From NCBI GenBank assembly GCA_024636475.1, contig JAGXHA010000021.1, positions 1 through 39,439 on the forward strand: 39,439 nucleotides of DNA, in the 5' to 3' direction. Made by a program: the position numbers and the translations under genes. The stretch's first letter is position 1. Each line of letters starts with the position of its first letter. Origin of the DNA: Roseobacter sp. Lineage in GTDB: Bacteria; Pseudomonadota; Alphaproteobacteria; Rhodobacterales; Rhodobacteraceae. The notes beneath the pieces are model-generated. The model did not search any database. It had not been told where the DNA came from and was given only the letters and a program-made list of their open reading frames with translations. Positions 24,170 to 33,510 of the stretch are shown here, one piece after another.

Positions 24170-25312
24170 ATGCGTATTTCAACCCGTTCTCAAGTCGATC
24201 CCTTTATCGTGATGGATGTCATGCAAGCTGCAGCGGCAGCCGAGGCCGAAGGCCGCCACATCATTCACATGGAAGTTGGCCAGCCCGGGACAGGCGCGCC
24301 ATCAGGTGCCACTGCGGCCTTGGCCGGGGCGATGGAGCAGGGCGCATTGGGCTACACTGTCGCCTTGGGTCTGCCTGCGTTGCGTGCCCGCATCGCACAG
24401 ATGTATGGCGAGTGGTATAACGTTGATCTCGACCCGAACCGGATCGTGATTACGTCAGGCTCCTCTGGCGGGTTCATCCTCGCGTTCACGGCGCTTTTTG
24501 ATACGGGCGACAAGGTTGGCATCGGCGCTCCGGGATATCCGAGCTATCGCCAGATCTTGAAAGCCCTCGCATTGACCCCCGTTGATCTGCCGGCCTCCCC
24601 CGAGAATCGCTATCAGCCCGTGGCAGCCGATTTCGCGGGGCTGGACCTTAAAGGTTTGCTGGTTGCCTCGCCTGCCAACCCGACAGGCACAATGCTGGAC
24701 CGCCCCGCCATGAGTGCGCTGATCGAGGCGACGCAAGGGCAGGGTGCATCTTTCATCTCGGACGAGATTTACCACGGCATCGAGTATGAGAAGAAGGCGG
24801 TGACAGCGCTTGAGATCACCAATGACGCCTATGTGATCAATTCCTTCTCCAAGTATTTCTCGATGACGGGCTGGCGCGTTGGCTGGATGGTCGTTCCAGA
24901 AGATCATGTGCGCGTGGTCGAGCGGATTGCACAGAACATGTTTATCTGCGCCCCCCACGCCAGTCAGGTCGCAGCGCTTGCCGCGATGGCGTGCGAGGAT
25001 GAATTGCAAGCCAACATGGATGTCTATCGCGCCAACCGGACGTTGATGATCGATGGTTTGCGCGCGGCCGGCTTTAGCAAATTCGCGCCACCTGATGGGG
25101 CGTTTTATGTCTATGCGGATGTGTCGGACATCACCGATGACAGCCGCGAACTGGCCCGTGATATCTTGGACAAAGCTGGCGTTGCGGTCACCCCCGGTCT
25201 GGATTTTGATCCGGTGCGCGGTCATCAGACCTTGCGGTTTTCCTATGCGCGCAACACCGAAGATATCACGACAGGCATTGAGCGGCTCAAGACCTATATG
25301 GCGGCGCGCTGA
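24170..25312 (+). CDS. Class I/II pyridoxal-phosphate aminotransferase
   Basis: The 380-residue fold-type I enzyme has SGSSGGF near residue 104, NPTG near 175, DEIYHGIEY near 205 (PLP-nitrogen Asp), and SFSKYFSMTGWRVGW near 226 (Schiff-base Lys in SKY), with a C-terminal LRFSYAR that places the substrate-carboxylate Arg. It belongs to the AspC/AlaA-like group. The amino donor cannot be told. ATG 24170 has TAGGAT just upstream. The longer frame from 24113 is rejected because it lacks conserved sequence. It stands alone between the dsb genes and the amidase. Confidence 0.88.
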   Translation: MRISTRSQVDPFIVMDVMQAAAAAEAEGRHIIHMEVGQPGTGAPSGATAALAGAMEQGALGYTVALGLPALRARIAQMYGEWYNVDLDPNRIVITSGSSGGFILAFTALFDTGDKVGIGAPGYPSYRQILKALALTPVDLPASPENRYQPVAADFAGLDLKGLLVASPANPTGTMLDRPAMSALIEATQGQGASFISDEIYHGIEYEKKAVTALEITNDAYVINSFSKYFSMTGWRVGWMVVPEDHVRVVERIAQNMFICAPHASQVAALAAMACEDELQANMDVYRANRTLMIDGLRAAGFSKFAPPDGAFYVYADVSDITDDSRELARDILDKAGVAVTPGLDFDPVRGHQTLRFSYARNTEDITTGIERLKTYMAAR

Positions 25313-25381
25313 AACGCTGGTCTGACAAGACATAGGGTGGTATAACGCCGCTCGAACACCACGATCAGAACGGTGACAGGC

Positions 25382-26596
25382 ATGCGATTTTTACCCCTAT
25401 TGGCGGCGCTTTATGCGTTTTCGCACCCCGTTTGGGCGCAAGAACTGACAGCCCTGGCCCGTGTTGACCCCGGCCCAAGCAAGGTTTCTGACGGCTGGTT
25501 TGGCGGGACCACGCTTGAGCTGCATCTAAGCCAAGGGGTGCCGTTCCGGGTCTTTCTTTTGGACAATCCTGCGCGTCTTGTGGTCGATTTTCGTGAAGCG
25601 GATTGGACGGGAGTCAAAACCTCGGATTTATTGGCAGAGCCGGGCAATGTCAGCGATCTGCGCTTTGGCCCTTTTCAGCCGGGGTGGTCGCGACTGGTTG
25701 CGGACCTGTCTGAACCTATGTTGCCGCGCGAGATCGGGATGCCAGTGGATGCGGGGTCAGGCAAAGCTACCCTTGAGATCCGTCTGGAAGCGGTTGATGT
25801 CGCGCAATTTGCTGCTGCTGCCGGTGCACCTGTTGATCCGGCCTGGACGCTGGCGTTGGCCGCCCCGCCCAAACCCGCCGCACCCGCAGGTGATGACCGT
25901 TTTCTGGTGGTCCTTGATCCCGGACATGGCGGCATTGACCCCGGTGCGCAACGCGATGGCGTCAGTGAAAAGGATCTGATGCTTAGCTTCGCGCAAACTT
26001 TGCGCGATACCTTGATGCGTGACGGGATTGACGTCTTGATGACCCGCGAAACAGATATGTTCGTGGCGCTGGAAACCCGCGTGGCCATCGCCCATCAGGC
26101 ACAGGGCGATCTGTTTATCTCTTTGCATGCTGACGTCCTTGAACAGGGCGGGGCCAAGGGGGCGACGGTTTATACCTTGTCGGAAGACGCCAGCGATACC
26201 GCCACCGAACATCTGGCCGCGCGCCACAACCGGTCGGATATCATTGCAGGGGCGGACCTGACTGGATCGGATGATCAGGTGGCAGGTATTTTGCTTGATT
26301 TGGCAAGGCAGGAAACTGAACCCCGCTCAGTTGCAGCGGCTCGAACGCTTGTGGAAGGGATGAAGGCTGCGGGAGGACCGATGAACCGCCGTCCCTTGCG
26401 CAATGCCGGGTTTTCCGTTCTGAAATCGGCGGATATTCCGTCTGTGCTGATCGAAGTCGGTTTTCTAAGTTCTGAGCGTGATCTTAACAACCTGCGTGAT
26501 CCGGTTTGGCGGGCCGTTATGGTGTCTGGCATCGCGGATGCGATCAAGGTCTGGCGTGACGAGGATGCCGCCCTCAAGCCTTTAATACGAAAGTGA
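25382..26596 (+). CDS. amiC: N-acetylmuramoyl-L-alanine amidase (AMIN + Amidase_3, AmiC type)
   Basis: The 404-residue exported protein has a signal peptide (FLPLLAALYAFSHPVWA), an AMIN domain at about 40-140, and a zinc amidase domain from about 175. Ligands include the His in LDPGHGG and the later SLHAD. The catalytic Glu is in SVLIEVGFLSS near the end. It cleaves the amide between muramic acid and L-Ala, and AMIN domains direct such enzymes to the division site. The following gene is PBP1A, so synthesis and hydrolysis of peptidoglycan are encoded together. ATG 25382 is preferred over the GTG at 25373. An activator of the EnvC type is not in the window. Confidence 0.93.
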   Translation: MRFLPLLAALYAFSHPVWAQELTALARVDPGPSKVSDGWFGGTTLELHLSQGVPFRVFLLDNPARLVVDFREADWTGVKTSDLLAEPGNVSDLRFGPFQPGWSRLVADLSEPMLPREIGMPVDAGSGKATLEIRLEAVDVAQFAAAAGAPVDPAWTLALAAPPKPAAPAGDDRFLVVLDPGHGGIDPGAQRDGVSEKDLMLSFAQTLRDTLMRDGIDVLMTRETDMFVALETRVAIAHQAQGDLFISLHADVLEQGGAKGATVYTLSEDASDTATEHLAARHNRSDIIAGADLTGSDDQVAGILLDLARQETEPRSVAAARTLVEGMKAAGGPMNRRPLRNAGFSVLKSADIPSVLIEVGFLSSERDLNNLRDPVWRAVMVSGIADAIKVWRDEDAALKPLIRK

Positions 26597-26727
26597 GGAT
26601 TGGCCCTGATATTGGGGGATAAACTGCGCGGGTTATCGCCAAGAAACCACCGCTTCGTGTTTTGACGATTCCACTTTGCCCGCGTATAGACGGGCGTAAC
26701 CAACAGCCTTGCAAGGGACTGCCATAC

Positions 26728-29283
26728 GTGTTTCGCCTGATCCTATCTTTCTTCGGGGGTATTTTTACCACCCTGACCATGAGTGTTGGCATGGTCGCGC
26801 TGACCATCGGCGCGATTTTCTGGATGTACGGGCGTGACCTGCCCAGCCACGAATCCCTTGCGCAATATACCCCGCCTACGATCAGCCGGATTTATTCGGG
26901 CCAGGGGCGATTGATTGATGAATTCGCCAAGGAGCGGCGTTTGTTTGCACCTGCAAACACGATACCACCGCTGATCAAGCAGGCGTTCATCTCGGCGGAA
27001 GACAAGAATTTCTACACTCACGAGGGGTATGACGTGCGCGGCATCGGGGCTGCGGCGGTTGACGCGGTCCGCACACGCGGCAAGGACGTGCGGGGGGCCT
27101 CGACCATCACACAGCAGGTCATGAAAAACTTTTTGCTGTCGGGTGACCGCCGGGCAGAGCGCAAGATCAAGGAAATCATCCTTGCCGCCCGACTTGAGGA
27201 AACCTTGCCCAAGGAAAAAATCCTTGAGCTATATCTGAACGAGATTTTTCTGGGTCAGAATTCTTACGGTGTCGCGGCGGCATCGCAAACCTATTTCAAC
27301 AAGACTTTAGGCGAGCTTGCGCCGCATGAGGCGGCGTTTCTGGCGTCGTTGCCCAAGGCACCATCCGATTTTCACCCTGTTCGCCGCAAAGACCGCCTGA
27401 TCCAGAGGCGCAACTTTGTTCTGCGCGAAATGGAGGAAAACGGGTACATCACGGAAGCGACCTACCAGAACGAGGTCGCACAGCCTTTGCGCTCGGTTCA
27501 GAATGGTGACTTCGAAAGCTTCAAGGCGGAACTGCCGCCCCGCGACTACTTTACCGATGAAATCCGCCGTCAGCTGTCCGAGAATTTTGGTGAGGGCGAG
27601 TTTTTCACGGGTGGTCTGACCGTGCGTGCCACCATCGACAATGAAATGCAGCCCATCGCGGCGCAGGCCCTGCAGCTTCAGCTTGAAAAATATGACCGCG
27701 GTGCCGGCGTCTGGCGCGGCACCGGAAAGACAATTCTGGTCGATCAACTGGGCGACGAGGCGGATCGGCGCGAAGCATTGGCGAACGTGCAGGTATCGCG
27801 CGATGTAAACCTTGAAAGCCAATGGCTTCCCGCCGTCGTTCTAAGCGTGGGGGAACGGGATGCACGGATCGGTATCGAAGATGTGCCAGAGACGGCAGAA
27901 GGGCATTTCATCCCGGCCAAGGACGTTCAATGGGCGCGCAAACTGCTGAGTGACGGAAAGCTGGGTCCCAAGGCGCAGGTCGCAGGCGATCTGCTTGACG
28001 TAGGCGAGGTGGTGCTGGTGCGCCGCATGACGGCTGATAACGACGGCTCTTTCATCCGCTGGTCGTTGCGGCAGGTTCCGGAAGTGCAGGGCGGGTTTGT
28101 CGCCATGGACGTGAACACAGGACGCGTCATCGCGATGCAGGGCGGATTTTCCTATCAGGCTTCCGTGTTCAACCGTGCCACCCAAGCCAAACGCCAGCCC
28201 GGCTCAAGCTTTAAACCCTTTGTCTATGCGGCAGCTTTGGACAGTGGCTATACGCCTGCAACCATCGTGGTTGACGCCCCGATCGAGATCAATACCCCGC
28301 AAGGGCTGTGGCGGCCGCGCAATTCGTCCAACAAATTCTACGGGCCCACGCCGCTGCGCACCGGGATCGAGCAGTCCCGTAACCTGATGACCATCCGGCT
28401 GGCCCAAGAGGTTGGTATGGATACCATCGGCCGCTATTCAGAGCGTTTTGGCGTCTATGACAGCCTGATGCCGGTGCTCGCCAACGCACTTGGCTCGCAA
28501 GAAACGACGCTTTATCAAATGGTGTCGGCCTATGCGATGTTCGCAAATGGCGGCGAGCGGGTCGAGCCTACGCTGGTGGACCGCGTTCAGGATCGCTATG
28601 GGCGCACCGTCTACAAGCACGATCAGCGGATCTGCAACGACTGCCAACTGGCCAGCCTTCCGGAAGGGTTGGGACCGCGCATTATCTCTAACCGCGAGCG
28701 GGTGATGGATCCGATCACCGCGTATCAGCTGACATCGATGATGAAAGGTGTGGTCGACCGCGGAACGGCTAAAGGTGCGATCAATCTTCCCGTCCCAATC
28801 GCGGGCAAGACAGGCACAACCAATGACGCCAAAGACGTGTGGTTTGTTGGATTTTCCAGCAACATCGTCGCCGGCTGCTACATCGGTTTTGACAATCCCC
28901 GGTCTTTGGGCAGTCGTGCCTATGGTGCAGGGATGTGTGGCCCCGTTTTCCAGCGCTTCATGAGCGAAGCCATCAAGAAATACGGCGGTGGTGCGTTCGA
29001 GGTGCCTCCCGGTGGCAGCTTTATCAACATCGACCGCTTTTCAGGTGCGCGCTTGTCCGACGATGCGAGTGGCGCGAATGTGGTTGCCGAATATTTCCGC
29101 GATGGTGAAATGCCATTGTTCGGGATCACCTTTGATGGCGGCTTTGCCATGGGGGCTGATCTGCCGCTGATCGAGGAGGTGGGCAGTTCGGGAACGCGCG
29201 AAGTGACGACATCAACCGGCAAGAAGGCGCAGGTCGGACCCAAAGCAAGCTTTGGTACGATCAGCTCGGGCGGGCTTTACTAA
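26728..29283 (+). CDS. mrcA: Penicillin-binding protein 1A (bifunctional glycosyltransferase/transpeptidase)
   Basis: The 851-residue protein has one N-terminal membrane helix (about 8-33). A GT51 domain follows, with the catalytic Glu91 in SAEDKNFYTHEG and GASTITQQ downstream. An OB-like insertion precedes the transpeptidase with Ser493-x-x-Lys496 (SSFKPF), Ser550-Arg-Asn552 and Lys694-Thr-Gly. It polymerises glycan strands and cross-links them in the periplasm. The start is GTG 26728, preceded by AAGGGA at about 10 nt. The upstream in-frame TTG at 26662 would add 22 unrelated residues before the membrane helix. The tail after residue 800 is Gly/Ser-rich. Confidence 0.95.
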   Translation: MFRLILSFFGGIFTTLTMSVGMVALTIGAIFWMYGRDLPSHESLAQYTPPTISRIYSGQGRLIDEFAKERRLFAPANTIPPLIKQAFISAEDKNFYTHEGYDVRGIGAAAVDAVRTRGKDVRGASTITQQVMKNFLLSGDRRAERKIKEIILAARLEETLPKEKILELYLNEIFLGQNSYGVAAASQTYFNKTLGELAPHEAAFLASLPKAPSDFHPVRRKDRLIQRRNFVLREMEENGYITEATYQNEVAQPLRSVQNGDFESFKAELPPRDYFTDEIRRQLSENFGEGEFFTGGLTVRATIDNEMQPIAAQALQLQLEKYDRGAGVWRGTGKTILVDQLGDEADRREALANVQVSRDVNLESQWLPAVVLSVGERDARIGIEDVPETAEGHFIPAKDVQWARKLLSDGKLGPKAQVAGDLLDVGEVVLVRRMTADNDGSFIRWSLRQVPEVQGGFVAMDVNTGRVIAMQGGFSYQASVFNRATQAKRQPGSSFKPFVYAAALDSGYTPATIVVDAPIEINTPQGLWRPRNSSNKFYGPTPLRTGIEQSRNLMTIRLAQEVGMDTIGRYSERFGVYDSLMPVLANALGSQETTLYQMVSAYAMFANGGERVEPTLVDRVQDRYGRTVYKHDQRICNDCQLASLPEGLGPRIISNRERVMDPITAYQLTSMMKGVVDRGTAKGAINLPVPIAGKTGTTNDAKDVWFVGFSSNIVAGCYIGFDNPRSLGSRAYGAGMCGPVFQRFMSEAIKKYGGGAFEVPPGGSFINIDRFSGARLSDDASGANVVAEYFRDGEMPLFGITFDGGFAMGADLPLIEEVGSSGTREVTTSTGKKAQVGPKASFGTISSGGLY

Positions 29284-29335
29284 CCGCACCCTGCGCCAAG
29301 CGCTTGCCCAAGCAGCAACGCTGGTCTATCTCATA

Positions 29336-29361
29336 CGCGGCTCCGGAGCTTCGGGGCCGCG
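29336..29361 (+). terminator. Hairpin between PBP1A and prfB, possible terminator
   Basis: CGCGGCTCCG (29336-29345) pairs with CGGGGCCGCG (29352-29361), ten pairs with one G-U, around a 6-nt loop. ATCCATTTAA follows rather than a T-run, so termination would be weak. It lies 22 bp before the prfB start. Confidence 0.4.
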
Positions 29362-29383
29362 ATCCATTTAAAAGGCAGAAATC

Positions 29384-30508
29384 ATGCGCGCAGAGGCACA
29401 AAATACGGCAGACCAGATCGGCAAATCGCTGGAGCTGCTGGCACAGCGTCTGAATGTCGAAACAGCCCCCTTCCGGCTGGAAGAATTCAATGCCCGCGTC
29501 GAAGACCCCAACCTGTGGGATGATCCCGAGGCGGCGCAAAAACTGATGCGTGACCGTCAAGCCCTGGTGGATTCGATAGCCACTTATGAAGGCATCAAGC
29601 AAGAGCTGGCCGATAATGTCGAGCTGATCGAGATGGGCGAGATGGAAGACGACGCGGAAGTCGTCGCTGAGGCGGAAGCCGCGCTAAAATCGCTTGCCTT
29701 GACCGCTTCCCAGAAAGAGCTTGAAGCGCTGCTGGACGGCGAGGCGGACAGCAACGACACCTTCCTTGAGCTCAACGCAGGGGCAGGTGGGACAGAAAGC
29801 TGTGACTGGGCCAACATCCTTGCAAGGATGTATGTTCGCTGGGCCGAGAAGAAGGGCTATAAGGTCGAACTGCAATCCGAGAGTGCAGGTGAAGAGGCAG
29901 GGATCAAATCGGCCACCTACAAGATCAGTGGCCTGAACGCCTATGGCTGGCTCAAGTCGGAATCGGGCGTGCACCGGCTGGTACGGATAAGCCCGTTTGA
30001 TTCGGCTGCTAAGCGCCATACCTCCTTCAGTTCGATCTGGGTGTATCCGGTTGTGGACGACAATATCGATATCGAGGTGAACGCCAGCGATATTCGCATC
30101 GACACCTACCGCTCCTCGGGTGCGGGCGGACAGCACGTCAACACCACGGATTCGGCGGTTCGCATCACCCACCACCCCACGGGAATCGTCGTGACGAGTT
30201 CCGAGAAATCGCAGCACCAGAACCGCGACATTGCCATGAAGGCGCTGAAATCGCGGTTGTATCAGATGGAGCTGGACCGCCGCAACGCCGCCATAAACGA
30301 GGCCCATGAAAACAAGGGCGACGCGGGCTGGGGCAACCAGATCCGGTCTTATGTTTTGCAGCCTTACCAGATGGTCAAAGACCTGCGCACCAATTTCGAG
30401 ACCTCTGATACCAAGGGTGTCCTTGACGGTGATCTGGACGGGTTGATGGGGGCCGCACTGGCGTTGGCCGTGTCCGGCAAAAGCCGCGCTGAGGCGCAGG
30501 CGAGCTAA
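29384..30508 (+). CDS. prfB: Peptide chain release factor 2
   Basis: The 374-residue protein recognises UGA and UAA stop codons. Domain 2 carries the SPF tripeptide (RISPFDS), diagnostic for RF2 against the PxT of RF1. Domain 3 carries GGQ in [11 protein letters not shown], which triggers peptide release. The N-terminal domain (1-110) is acidic and helical. In many bacteria prfB is controlled by a +1 frameshift near codon 25. Here the frame is continuous from ATG 29384, so that control is absent. AAGGCAG precedes the start by about 6 nt. Confidence 0.95.
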   Translation: MRAEAQNTADQIGKSLELLAQRLNVETAPFRLEEFNARVEDPNLWDDPEAAQKLMRDRQALVDSIATYEGIKQELADNVELIEMGEMEDDAEVVAEAEAALKSLALTASQKELEALLDGEADSNDTFLELNAGAGGTESCDWANILARMYVRWAEKKGYKVELQSESAGEEAGIKSATYKISGLNAYGWLKSESGVHRLVRISPFDSAAKRHTSFSSIWVYPVVDDNIDIEVNASDIRIDTYRSSGAGGQHVNTTDSAVRITHHPTGIVVTSSEKSQHQNRDIAMKALKSRLYQMELDRRNAAINEAHENKGDAGWGNQIRSYVLQPYQMVKDLRTNFETSDTKGVLDGDLDGLMGAALALAVSGKSRAEAQAS

Positions 30509-30518
30509 GGAAAAGGAA

Positions 30519-30556
30519 GGGGGCGCTGCCCCCGCCCTGACGGGCTCCCCCGGGAT
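30519..30556. repeat. Palindromic intergenic element of Rhodobacterales type
   Basis: GGGGGC (30519-30524) pairs with GCCCCC (30528-30533) around GCT. Directly after it GCCC (30534-30537) pairs with GGGC (30542-30545), followed by CTCCCCCGGGATATTT. From memory, near-identical GC-rich palindromes ending CCCCCGGGATATTT recur between genes in many Roseobacter genomes. It may also end prfB transcription. Only one copy is seen in this window. Confidence 0.5.
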
Positions 30557-30634
30557 ATTTACCAAGCCAGAGAAGACAGGGCTTGTGCCTGTTCGATCCG
30601 TTGCGTTTGATATGCGCAAACGGGAGGGATGGAT

Positions 30635-32047
30635 GTGGATATTCTGAAGATGGGCGCTTTGGCGCAGTCCGAAGCGCTTGCGAATGGCAGTTTGACTGCG
30701 GTGGCGCTGATGGAAGCGACACTGGCGCGGATTGACGCGGTAAACGGTCGGGTCAATGCGATTGTGTCGTTGCGGGAACATGAGACGCTGTTGGCCGAGG
30801 CGCGGGCCGCAGATGAAGCCCCACGCAAGGGCTGGTTGCATGGCATTCCCATGGCGATCAAGGACTTGGCAGACGCAGAAGGTCTGCCCACGTCGAAAGG
30901 CTCGCCCTTGTTTGCGGGCAGTGTCGCCACGCAGGACAGTCTGTTTGTCTCAAGATTGCGCGCGGCGGGGGCCATCATCATCGGCAAGACCAACACGCCG
31001 GAATTTGGTCTGGGCAGTCACACGTTCAATCCAGTGCACGGTGCGACGTGCAATCCGTATGACTTAAGCAAGTCGGCCGGGGGATCATCGGGCGGTGCTG
31101 CCGTGGCTTTAGCCTGCGGGATGGTGAGCGTTGCAGACGGGTCGGACATGATGGGCAGTTTGCGCAATCCCGCGGGATGGAACAACGTTTATGGTATGAG
31201 GCCCAGTTGGGGCAGCGTGCCGGGCGAGCCCGAGGGCGATATGTTTTTGCACACGCTGTCAACATCCGGCCCGATGGCGCGTAATCCGCGTGATTTGGCG
31301 GCCCTGCTGGATACGATGACAGGCCTTGATCCGCGGCTGCCGCTTGGCAAAGATGCGGGCAAGACATTTGCGAAGATGGACCATCCGCCTGGTGCGCTTA
31401 GAATAGGATGGCTTGGTGACTGGGGCGGGGCATTTCCCTATGAGGACGGCATCGCCACCCTCAGCGAAGCCGCCCTTGGCCAGTTCGGCGATTTAGGTCA
31501 CGATGTGTCCTATCTTGATGCGCCCTTTGCGGCGGAAGCGATCTGGGACAGCTGGATCACCTTGCGTTCATTCGCCATCGCAGGCGGGCTTGGCGTGAAC
31601 TATAACAACCCCGATGAGCGTGATTTTCTGAAAGAGGCCGCGCAATGGGAGGTCAGGCGCGGGTTGGCCTTCAGCGCGATGGACGTGCACCGCGCCAGCG
31701 TGGTGCGGTCGGAGTGGTACCGCACGGCTGCCGCCCTGTTTGACCGAGTTGATGTGCTGGTCCTGCCCTCGGCGCAACTGTGGCCGTTTGCCATTGAAGA
31801 GGTGCATCCTCGGGAAATTGCGGGCCAGACCATGGATACCTACCACCGCTGGATGCAGGTCGTAGTGCCGGCGAGCTTGATCGGATTGCCTGTCGTCAAT
31901 GTGCCGGCGGGGTTCGGTGCAAACGGATTGCCCGGCGGGCTGCAACTGATCGGGCGTCACGGCAGCGATGCCAGGCTGCTTCAACTGGCCCAACAGTGGC
32001 ACGAGCTTACGGTCTGGCCGCAACGTCGCCCGCCCGACCTGCCCTAA
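30635..32047 (+). CDS. Amidase signature family enzyme
   Basis: The 470-residue enzyme has the Ser-cisSer-Lys triad of the amidase signature family: Lys in GIPMAIKDL near residue 77, Gly/Ser loop SAGGSSGGAA near 150, and the nucleophile region SDMMGSLRNPA near 175. Such enzymes hydrolyse amides, for example nitrile-derived amides, acyl-amino acids or, within GatCAB, glutamine. No gatB or gatC is adjacent, and the sequence looks like a stand-alone amidase. The start is uncertain: GTG 30635 has GGAGG at 7 nt, while ATG 30629 in the same frame is nearly on top of that site. Its stop overlaps the convergent small gene by 4 nt. Confidence 0.88.
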   Translation: MDILKMGALAQSEALANGSLTAVALMEATLARIDAVNGRVNAIVSLREHETLLAEARAADEAPRKGWLHGIPMAIKDLADAEGLPTSKGSPLFAGSVATQDSLFVSRLRAAGAIIIGKTNTPEFGLGSHTFNPVHGATCNPYDLSKSAGGSSGGAAVALACGMVSVADGSDMMGSLRNPAGWNNVYGMRPSWGSVPGEPEGDMFLHTLSTSGPMARNPRDLAALLDTMTGLDPRLPLGKDAGKTFAKMDHPPGALRIGWLGDWGGAFPYEDGIATLSEAALGQFGDLGHDVSYLDAPFAAEAIWDSWITLRSFAIAGGLGVNYNNPDERDFLKEAAQWEVRRGLAFSAMDVHRASVVRSEWYRTAAALFDRVDVLVLPSAQLWPFAIEEVHPREIAGQTMDTYHRWMQVVVPASLIGLPVVNVPAGFGANGLPGGLQLIGRHGSDARLLQLAQQWHELTVWPQRRPPDLP

Positions 32048-32262
32048 AGCGCTGTTTCCCTGCCTTGTGCGATCAGTTCGGCGCGCAAGGCGGGGGCGTC
32101 TGGATGGTCCAGTTCCAAGGCAAAAACATAGGCATGGGTTAAGTAGAATCCAGCTGCATTCCGGTCATTTGCCGCTGCGGCGGCTTGCCTATAAAGAGAT
32201 ACCAAAGCGGCTTTATCGTCCGCCACATGTGCTGCAAGCAACCGGCTGTTGAGATTTGTCAT
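32044..32262 (-). CDS. Small conserved-looking hypothetical protein coupled to the Rieske oxygenase gene
   Basis: A 72-residue, helix-rich soluble protein (TNLNSRLLAAHVADDKAALV, then FYLTHAYVFALELDHPDAPA). The centre resembles a single TPR-like helix pair, as judged by eye. ATG 32262 overlaps the stop of the oxygenase gene (ATGA), which is the main reason to believe it is real. The longer frame from 32301 lacks support. It could be an assembly or partner protein of the oxygenase. No function is assigned. Confidence 0.65.
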   Translation of the reverse strand: MTNLNSRLLAAHVADDKAALVSLYRQAAAAANDRNAAGFYLTHAYVFALELDHPDAPALRAELIAQGRETAL

Positions 32263-33407
32263 GGGGCGTTGCGCGCCGCCTCCAGCTGGGAGGCGACCCA
32301 ATCGTGGAACATATGGGTGGGGCCGTCCATGGCCGGTGAAAAGCGCCCGCCATCAAACTGGACACCGTGCCGGCCGCGCTGCATGCCTTCGACGACAAAG
32401 ATGTCTTCTTCAAACACCAGTTTCCACTGATCGGTGTTGCGCGCGCGCAAATCCGGGTCAGTTGCGGGGTGCGCGTAGTAGAGGTGGACATTCTCGGTGG
32501 TTTTTTCGGGGCCTTCGGGGACCAGGATGATCGCAAAGGTGTGATCCCGATGCACGCCGAGCAGCACATTGGGATAAGCGGTGACGTATTCCGCCGCCGT
32601 GTCCCATTTGTCGGATATGCCGTCGAAGTCTGGGAAGGTTGCGCCGTCTTCATTGGTCAGTTGGCGGTAGACCAACGTGCCTTGCCCTGAATATTTTCCT
32701 TTACTTTCAATATGGTAGTGATCCTCAAGTCGGGAATAGCTGTTGAGGCCGGGATGGACCCAAGGCAGATGATAGCTTTCGCAGTAGTTCTCGACCGCCA
32801 GCTTCCAGTTGCAATTCACGCTCAGTTGAAAGCGGCTGTCCGCGCCTCCGTGATAGAGGGGTTTGTCAAATTCGTTCCAGCGGGCCAGCAGATCGGCATT
32901 GGCTTGATCGAAGGGCAGGGCGGTGCCTGATATGTTGATCCAGATGACATCCATCCAGACGTGGCTGCGGATTTCAATCAGACCCAGAAGTGCACGGTCG
33001 ATGCCGTTATGGGTGTTCTGGCCCGGACCGCCCACGTGCGGGGTCGATACAAGGCGGCCATCCGTGCTGTAGCACCAACTGTGATAGGGGCAGCGGATCG
33101 CGCCATCAATTTTGCGGGGTGCATCGACAAGGATCATGCCACGGTGACGGCAGGTGTTCTGGAACACGCGAACCTGTCCGGCCTTGTCGCGCACAATCAG
33201 CAGCGGCATCCCCAGAAACGTCAGTGGGACGGCGTCGCCGATCTCGGGCACGTCAGATGCCGTGGCAAGTCCGGGCCAGTTGTTGAACAAGATCGCCTGC
33301 CGTTCCTCTGCGAACACGGCCGGGTCAGTGTAATGAGCATTCGGCAGACCGTTGGCCTGCTCAATAGGGCGGCGCACCTTTGTAAGATCGGTGAGGGTCA
33401 TGTTCAT
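32259..33407 (-). CDS. Rieske non-heme iron oxygenase, alpha subunit
   Basis: The 382-residue protein has a Rieske [2Fe-2S] domain with Cys86-x-His88 (TCRHRG) and Cys106-x2-His109 (CPYHSW). The catalytic domain holds the mononuclear iron, with the pattern NYCESYHLPWVH giving Glu210, His213 and His218. This form, with N-x2-E-x2-H-x4-H, is found in ring-hydroxylating and quaternary-amine (glycine betaine, carnitine, stachydrine) monooxygenases. No reductase gene is adjacent, so its electron donor is encoded elsewhere. AAGGAG precedes ATG 33407. The downstream 72-residue gene overlaps its stop. The substrate is unknown; a quaternary amine is a reasonable guess in this lineage. Confidence 0.85.
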   Translation of the reverse strand: MNMTLTDLTKVRRPIEQANGLPNAHYTDPAVFAEERQAILFNNWPGLATASDVPEIGDAVPLTFLGMPLLIVRDKAGQVRVFQNTCRHRGMILVDAPRKIDGAIRCPYHSWCYSTDGRLVSTPHVGGPGQNTHNGIDRALLGLIEIRSHVWMDVIWINISGTALPFDQANADLLARWNEFDKPLYHGGADSRFQLSVNCNWKLAVENYCESYHLPWVHPGLNSYSRLEDHYHIESKGKYSGQGTLVYRQLTNEDGATFPDFDGISDKWDTAAEYVTAYPNVLLGVHRDHTFAIILVPEGPEKTTENVHLYYAHPATDPDLRARNTDQWKLVFEEDIFVVEGMQRGRHGVQFDGGRFSPAMDGPTHMFHDWVASQLEAARNAP

Positions 33408-33510
33408 GATGCTCTCCTTGCTGGTGTGTCAAGGCTAGCGGGAAAGGCTTGCTATGTAGGGGCGTTTAACGACCGGTTTTTCACAGTTGCGACATGAAAC
33501 GCACGGCGGT

